From DASTGO01 sp035719045 (GTDB taxonomy: Bacteria > Actinomycetota > Actinomycetes > Actinomycetales > Kineosporiaceae): a stretch of DNA of 9,400 bases. Made by a program: the position numbers and the translations under genes. The notes beneath the pieces were generated by a model. It searched no databases. It had not been told where the DNA came from and saw only the letters and a program-made list of their open reading frames with translations. Where the stretch lies: assembly GCA_035719045.1 (NCBI GenBank), contig DASTGO010000201.1, forward strand, positions 1-9,400, written 5' to 3'. Positions 5,246-9,400 of this stretch are shown here, piece by piece; the stretch's first letter is position 1, and every line of letters starts with the position of its first letter.

Positions 5246-5620
5246 GTCCCCTCCCGCCCTCGGGATCCCGGCCCGACCCGGACCGCGATCCCACCGGCCG
5301 TCACAGCGGGCGGCCGACCGGGGACCGCAGGCCAGAGCCGCTGGTCGGTGGTGCTCGGATGCCGCAAGGTTGACCTGTCCGGCGGTAAACCTCAACCCCC
5401 CGGCCGGACGACCAGCACGAACCGGGCGGACCGCAACCGGGACGGCCCAACCCGACCCGACACACACCGTTCCCCGGCCCGACCCCGACTACCGGCCCGA
5501 ACCCCGCACACCGCTCCCCCGGCCCGAACCCCGCCCGGCCCTACCCCGGGTTCCCGGCCCTACCCCGCCCGACAGCAGTCCCGGCCCCTCCCCGACAGCG
5601 CCGTCCACCCGGAGGAAGTC
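5246..5620. promoter_or_regulatory. Divergent intergenic control region between the two carboxylate-permease operons
   Basis: These 375 bp separate GTG 5245 (-) and ATG 5621 (+) and must carry the promoters of both operons, if each has its own. No coding content is seen. Near the centre, AAGGTTGACCT (5366-5376) and CTCAACC (5391-5397) form an imperfect inverted repeat (GGTTGA, 5368-5373; TCAACC, 5392-5397) in the least GC-rich stretch, a candidate operator or -35 region. A paired -10 is not evident. The right third is a C-rich degenerate repeat described separately. Confidence 0.5.
5474..5567 (+). repeat. Five degenerate copies of CCGGCCC(G/T)A(A)CCCCG
   Basis: Copies lie at 5474-5487, 5492-5506, 5519-5533, 5535-5548 and 5554-5567; the two at 5492 and 5519 are identical, and those at 5535 and 5554 are identical. 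Spacing is irregular (18, 27, 16 and 19 bp). On the minus strand the interval 5566-5529 reads as seven G-runs of three or four (GGGG-TA-GGG-CC-GGG, then the same again, then C-GGGG), which fits the G-quadruplex pattern. The array ends about 50 bp before the DUF3311 start codon. Confidence 0.75.
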
Positions 5621-5890
5621 ATGTCCGACACCGACACCGGTGCCCCCCGGCCCGGCGAGCCCGGTCACCCCGACCGCGGCCGGATCGACCGTCGCAGCGA
5701 GCGCTCGCCCTGGAACTGGCTGCTGCTGCTCCCGCTGCTCGCGGTGCTCTACCCGCCGCTGTACAACCGGACCGACCCGTGGCTGTTCGGGATGCCGTTC
5801 TTCTACTGGTATCAGCTGGCGGTGATCCCGGTCAGCGTGGTCTGCACGCTGCTGGTGTACCGCGCCGGCCGCCGGAAGGGTGCGCGATGA
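5621..5890 (+). CDS. DUF3311 small membrane protein, companion of the MctP-like permease
   Basis: The 89-aa product has a polar Pro/Asp/Arg-rich N-terminus (1-30), a first helix (about 31-48, WNWLLLLPLLAVLYPPLYN), the characteristic segment DPWLFGMPFFYWYQ (52-65), a second helix (about 65-81) and a basic tail (RAGRRKGAR). Length, two-helix layout and the PFFYWYQ motif are typical of DUF3311. These proteins are encoded directly before SSS-type monocarboxylate permeases in many actinobacteria, for example before mctC in Corynebacterium glutamicum. The exact role is not established; a small auxiliary or stabilising subunit of the permease is the usual guess. GGAGG (5611-5615) lies five bases before the ATG. 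Its stop overlaps the permease start as ATGA (5887-5890), so the two are probably translated together. Confidence 0.88.
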   Translation: MSDTDTGAPRPGEPGHPDRGRIDRRSERSPWNWLLLLPLLAVLYPPLYNRTDPWLFGMPFFYWYQLAVIPVSVVCTLLVYRAGRRKGAR

Positions 5891-7569
5891 GCGGCCACGG
5901 CGTCGAGCTGGCCATCGTCACCACGCTGTTCGTCCTGGTCACGGTCCTCGGCTTCGTCGCGGCCCGCTGGCGTGCCGGTGCGGGCCTGGCCCACCTCGAC
6001 GAGTGGGGCCTGGGCGGGCGCAGCTTCGGCAGTTGGGTGACCTGGTTCCTGATCGGCGGGGACCTGTACACCGCGTACACCTTCGTCGCGGTGCCGGCGC
6101 TGGTCTTCGGGGCGGGCGCCGCCGGGTTCTTCGCCGTCCCGTACACGATCATCGTCTACCCGATGGTGTTCCTGGTCCTGATCCGGCTCTGGTCGGTCAG
6201 CCACGTGCACGGTTTCGTCACCCCGGCGGACTTCGTCCGGGCCCGGTACGGCTCACCCACCCTGGCCCTGCTGGTGGCGATCACCGGGATCGTCGCGACC
6301 ATGCCGTACATCGCCCTGCAACTGGCCGGGATCCAGGCCGTGCTGACCGCGATGGGGATCTCCGGGCATCTCCCGCTGATCATCGCCTTCGTGGCACTCG
6401 CGGCATACACGTACAGTTCAGGCCTGCGCGCCCCGGCACTGATCGCCTTCGTCAAGGACGCCCTGATCTACCTGGTGATCATCGTCGCGGTGATCTACCT
6501 GCCGGCCAGGCTCGGCGGCGGGCACGCCGTCTTCGCGGCGGCGCAGGCCAAGTTCGCCGCCACCCCGAACCCGGCGGACGGGATCCTGCTGCCCGGCTCC
6601 GGACAGCTCGGCTACGCCACCCTGGCCCTGGGCTCCGCCCTGGCGCTCATGCTGTACCCGCACAGCGTGACCGGGGTCCTGGCGGCCAGGGATCGCGGCG
6701 CGATCAAGCGGAACATGGCGGCGCTGCCGGCGTACTCACTGCTGCTCGGACTGCTGGCGCTGCTGGGCTACCTGGCGATCGCGGCCGGGGTGAAGCCGGT
6801 GGCCACCGGCGCGACGCTGACAGCGCTGGACGGGACGCGGCTCGGCCCGAAGACCGACGGCAACACGATCGTCCCGCTGCTGTTCGACCACCAGTTCCCG
6901 AGCTGGTTCGCGGGGATCGCCTTCGCCGCGATCGCGATCGGCGCGCTGGTCCCCGCGGCCATCATGTCGATCGCCGCGGCGAACCTGTGGACCCGCAACA
7001 TCTACAAGGAGTACCTGCGCCGCGACGCCACCCCGGCGCAGGAGGCCCGGACCAGCCGATGGGCCTCGCTGGTGGTGAAGTTCGGTGCCCTGCTGGCGAT
7101 CCTCGTGCTGGACCCGCAGTTCTCCATCGACCTGCAGTTGATCGGCGGGGTGATCATCGTGCAGACCCTGCCCGCCGTGGGCCTGGGCCTGTTCACCCGC
7201 TGGTTCCACCGCGGCGGTCTGATCGCGGGCTGGCTGGCCGGGATGCTCGGCGCGTTCTGGATGCTGTGGAACGTCCCGCAGGCCGTGGTGACGCCGGCCG
7301 GGGTGAAAGTGGTCCGGGAACACTTCGGCGGCTCGGCGTTCGCCCTGTCGAAGCTCGGCCTCGACACCGGGAACACGGTCTACGTCGGGTTCCTCGCCCT
7401 GGCGGTGAACCTCGTCGTGGCGGCCGTGGCGACGGCCCTGCTGCGCGCCGCGAAACTGCCCGACGGCACCGACGTCACCGGCCCCGCGGACTATCTCGCC
7501 GACCGGGGCGACCCGCGGGTGGTCGACCTGACCCGCAACCACCTACCGCTGGGTAACCTGCGCGCATGA
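5887..7569 (+). CDS. mctP: MctP-type monocarboxylate permease, SSS family (paralogue B)
   Basis: This 560-aa membrane protein has about 13 helices and is the more typical MctP/MctC-like member of the pair, supported by the adjacent DUF3311 gene. Characterised relatives import acetate, propionate, pyruvate or lactate, and for MctC the driving force is reported to be the proton gradient. Key segments are FLIGGDLYTAYTFVAVPA (54-71), FFAVPYTIIVYP (81-92), FVTPADFVRARYGSPTL (110-126), VATMPYIALQLAG (136-148) and IGALVPAAIMSIAAANLWTR (351-370). The helix-8 position is Ser361-Ile362, so a canonical Na2 sodium site looks incomplete. Compared with paralogue A it carries an extra outer loop (about 302-332, rich in Thr/Gly/Asp) and a longer polar C-terminal tail (523-560). 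GGAAGGG (5874-5880) is six bases before the ATG. Its stop overlaps the next gene as ATGA, making the middle gene of a tight three-gene operon. Confidence 0.92.
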   Translation: MSGHGVELAIVTTLFVLVTVLGFVAARWRAGAGLAHLDEWGLGGRSFGSWVTWFLIGGDLYTAYTFVAVPALVFGAGAAGFFAVPYTIIVYPMVFLVLIRLWSVSHVHGFVTPADFVRARYGSPTLALLVAITGIVATMPYIALQLAGIQAVLTAMGISGHLPLIIAFVALAAYTYSSGLRAPALIAFVKDALIYLVIIVAVIYLPARLGGGHAVFAAAQAKFAATPNPADGILLPGSGQLGYATLALGSALALMLYPHSVTGVLAARDRGAIKRNMAALPAYSLLLGLLALLGYLAIAAGVKPVATGATLTALDGTRLGPKTDGNTIVPLLFDHQFPSWFAGIAFAAIAIGALVPAAIMSIAAANLWTRNIYKEYLRRDATPAQEARTSRWASLVVKFGALLAILVLDPQFSIDLQLIGGVIIVQTLPAVGLGLFTRWFHRGGLIAGWLAGMLGAFWMLWNVPQAVVTPAGVKVVREHFGGSAFALSKLGLDTGNTVYVGFLALAVNLVVAAVATALLRAAKLPDGTDVTGPADYLADRGDPRVVDLTRNHLPLGNLRA

Positions 7570-9308
7570 CGAGCCCCGGCACCCTCCCGAGCACGCCCGG
7601 CCCGGCGGACGGCAGCGCCCCGGCGCAGGAGGTCACCGGTACCGGCGCACCCCCGGCCCGGCGGATGGAGGGCCATGCCGGCGCGCTGGCCGTCGCCGCC
7701 GCCCGGGCGCACGGGGTCCGGGCGATGTTCACCCTGTCCGGGGCGCACGTCTTCCCCCTGTACGACGGGGCGGTCAAGGCCGAGCCCGCGCTGCCGATCG
7801 TGGACGTCCGCCACGAGCAGACCGCCGTGTTCGCCGCCGAGGCCACCGCGAAGCTGACCCGGACGCCGGGCCTGGCGGTGCTCACCGCGGGACCGGGCGT
7901 CACCAACGGGATCAGCGCCATCGCCACCGCCCAGGTCAACGGATCCCCGCTGCTGGTCGTCGGGGGGCGGGCCCCTGCCTACCGGTGGGGCAGCGGAGCC
8001 CTGCAGGAGTTCGACCACCCACCGCTGCTCGCCCCGATCACGAAGGATGCGCACACGGTCACCGACCCGACCCGGGCGGCCGCCGAGGTGTCCGCGGCGC
8101 TGGACCTGGCCCGCAGCCCGCACCGCGGCCCGGTGTTCCTCGACGTCCCGATGGACGTCCTGTTCGGCGGCGGGGAGGTGGAGCTGCCCGAGCCCGCCCC
8201 GGCCGCCCCGGTGGAACCCGATCCGGACGCGCTGCGCGCCGCCGCCGAGGCACTGGCCGACGCCAGGCGCCCGGTCCTCGTCCTCGGCTCCGACGTCTGG
8301 TCCGGGCACGCCGAGGAGGCCGCCCGCGCCCTGGCCGAGGAGTTCGGGCTGCCGACGATCCCGAACGGGATGGCCCGTGGGATCCTGCCGCCCGGCCACC
8401 GGCTGCTGGTGTCCCGGGCCCGTGCCCGGGCGCTGCGCGCGGCCGATCTGGTCGTGGTGGTGGGCACCCCGCTGGACTTCCGGCTCGGGTACGGGTCCTT
8501 CGGCGGGGCCGACGGGCAGCCGCCGGCCCGGGTGGTCCACCTCGGCGACGGCCCGGGGCAGCTGGCCCGCCACGTCGAGCTGACCGCCGGGGTGAGCGGG
8601 GACCTGACCCTCGCCCTGGACGGCCTGCGGGCCGCGGTCGCCACCCGCGGGCTCCGGGCGGAGGTCGCCGACTGGGCGGGTGAGCTGCGGGCCCGGCACG
8701 AGTCCGCGCTGGCCCAGGACACCGGCCTGCTCACGGCGGAGGCGGACGCCATCCACCCCGGGCGGATCTACGGCGAGCTGCTGGCCCAGCTGGACGACGA
8801 CGCGGTCGTGATCGGCGACGGCGGCGACTTCGTCTCCTTCGCCGGACGTTTCGTCGAACCGGCCCGGCCCGGTGGCTGGCTCGACCCCGGGCCCTTCGGC
8901 TGCCTGGGCACCGGCCTCGGCTATGCGATCGCCGCCCGGCTGGCCCGGCCGTCCTCGCAGATCGTGCTGCTGCTCGGCGACGGCGCCGCCGGATTCTCCC
9001 TGATGGACGTGGACACCCTGGTCCGGCACGGGCTGCCGGTGGTGATCGTGGTGGGCAACAACGGGATGTGGGGGCTGGAGAAGTTCCCGATGCAGACCCT
9101 GTTCGGCTACGACGTGGCCGCCCAACTGCTCCCGCAGACCCGCTACGACCAGGTGGTCCAGGCCCTCGGCGGCGGCGGCGAGCTGGTCACCCGGCCGGAC
9201 GGGATCGGCCCCGCCCTGCGCCGGGCCTTCGCCGCGGGCGTGCCGTACTGCGTCAACGTGGTCACCGACCCCGAGATCGCCTACCCCCGGAACAGCACGG
9301 GGATCTGA
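7566..9308 (+). CDS. ilvG: TPP-dependent acetolactate synthase-like enzyme, IlvG (Rv1820) type
   Basis: This 580-aa protein is a thiamine-diphosphate enzyme of the acetolactate synthase/2-hydroxyacyl-CoA lyase group. The N-terminal pyrimidine-binding domain (about 34-205) contains DVRHEQTAVFAAEA with the predicted catalytic Glu84 and AGPGVTNGISAIA (108-120). A central domain follows (about 225-355). The C-terminal PP domain has DPGPFGCLGTG (440-450) and the TPP/Mg motif GDG (471-473) followed by Asn498-Asn499. The wording RAPA-R-G-LQE-DH, NGMARG, WGLEK-PM and DP--AYPR follows M. tuberculosis IlvG closely from memory. The same features occur in 2-hydroxyacyl-CoA lyases such as ILVBL, so the true reaction may be cleavage or condensation other than acetolactate synthesis. 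No regulatory IlvN-type subunit is adjacent. ATG 7566 overlaps the permease stop but has a poor ribosome binding site. ATG 7665 (Met34) would remove a Pro/Ala-rich leader and is a plausible alternative. Confidence 0.88.
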   Translation: MTSPGTLPSTPGPADGSAPAQEVTGTGAPPARRMEGHAGALAVAAARAHGVRAMFTLSGAHVFPLYDGAVKAEPALPIVDVRHEQTAVFAAEATAKLTRTPGLAVLTAGPGVTNGISAIATAQVNGSPLLVVGGRAPAYRWGSGALQEFDHPPLLAPITKDAHTVTDPTRAAAEVSAALDLARSPHRGPVFLDVPMDVLFGGGEVELPEPAPAAPVEPDPDALRAAAEALADARRPVLVLGSDVWSGHAEEAARALAEEFGLPTIPNGMARGILPPGHRLLVSRARARALRAADLVVVVGTPLDFRLGYGSFGGADGQPPARVVHLGDGPGQLARHVELTAGVSGDLTLALDGLRAAVATRGLRAEVADWAGELRARHESALAQDTGLLTAEADAIHPGRIYGELLAQLDDDAVVIGDGGDFVSFAGRFVEPARPGGWLDPGPFGCLGTGLGYAIAARLARPSSQIVLLLGDGAAGFSLMDVDTLVRHGLPVVIVVGNNGMWGLEKFPMQTLFGYDVAAQLLPQTRYDQVVQALGGGGELVTRPDGIGPALRRAFAAGVPYCVNVVTDPEIAYPRNSTGI

Positions 9309-9320
9309 CGCCACCCGACC

Positions 9321-9365
9321 CGGACCCCCGGCACCCCGGACCCCCGGCACCCCGGGCCCCGGGCC
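9321..9365 (+). repeat. Two exact 16-bp tandem copies plus a GC palindrome after ilvG
   Basis: CGGACCCCCGGCACCC occurs at 9321-9336 and again directly at 9337-9352. It is followed by CGGGCCCCGGGCC (9353-9365), which can fold with the preceding Cs (CCCGG 9351-9355 with CCGGG 9359-9363). The array starts 13 bp past the ilvG stop. It may contribute to transcription termination, but the stem is short and I rate that weakly. Positions 9366-9400 hold nothing I can call. Confidence 0.7.
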
Positions 9366-9400
9366 TGCGGCGCTCGAGGGACGTGAGCAGGGGTGTTGCC

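Noticed and set aside
5261..5270. CGGGATCCCG palindrome just upstream of paralogue A
   Set aside because: A 10-bp palindrome made mostly of G and C is expected by chance here, and nothing else supports an operator.
3725..5890. Very long plus-strand open frame (721 codons) across the minus-strand permease
   Set aside because: It is antisense to a clearly recognisable SSS permease and is dominated by Gln, His, Arg, Asp and Pro, as expected from the complement of a high-GC gene. Only its last 90 codons (DUF3311, from 5621) are real.
7491..9350. Minus-strand open frame of 619 codons opposite ilvG
   Set aside because: It is the shadow of the TPP enzyme gene, with low-complexity Gly/Arg/Gln/Pro content and no motif.
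9383..9400. Possible GTG start of a further plus-strand gene at the right edge
   Set aside because: GAGGG lies only two bases before GTG, too close for a ribosome binding site, and six codons are not enough to judge.

Overview
The window is very GC-rich (coding regions show strong G/C bias at third codon positions). It has GTG starts, 4-nt ATGA/GTGA gene overlaps and actinobacterial protein families: nickel superoxide dismutase with its SodX protease, an SigE-family ECF sigma factor, a DUF3311 protein next to an MctP-type symporter, and a TPP enzyme close to mycobacterial IlvG. Together these point to the chromosome of a high-GC actinobacterium. The genus cannot be fixed from the sequence. 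There is no sign of a phage, transposon, CRISPR array, rRNA or tRNA.

Layout. Positions 1-141 (-) hold the first 47 codons of an unrecognised Ala/Pro-rich protein. Positions 142-502 are non-coding and contain strong hairpins. sodX (503-883, +) and sodN (1191-1598, +) form a NiSOD maturation module, separated by about 300 bp that begin with a degenerate 28-bp tandem repeat. A second tandem repeat and a large hairpin lie between sodN and the convergent DMT-type permease gene (1759-2655, -). Upstream of the permease is a perfect 24-bp inverted repeat, the probable terminator of the next minus-strand operon.

That operon (5245 down to 2860, -) encodes an MctP-like sodium:solute-symporter-family permease, an ECF sigma factor and a small single-pass membrane protein. 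Each gene overlaps the next by 4 nt. Divergent from it across a 375-bp repeat-rich, G-quadruplex-prone spacer is a second operon (5621-9308, +) with the same 4-nt coupling: a DUF3311 membrane protein, a second paralogous MctP-like permease, and an IlvG-type TPP-dependent enzyme.

Interpretation (inference). The right-hand two thirds looks like one carboxylate-handling locus. Two related permeases would bring in short monocarboxylates or 2-oxo acids, a TPP enzyme would make or break a C-C bond next to a carbonyl, and an ECF sigma factor is co-translated with one of the permeases. The coupling of a symporter to an ECF sigma/membrane-protein pair, opposite a paralogous symporter coupled to a TPP enzyme, is the most unusual aspect. 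The left part is a conventional NiSOD locus decorated with local repeats.
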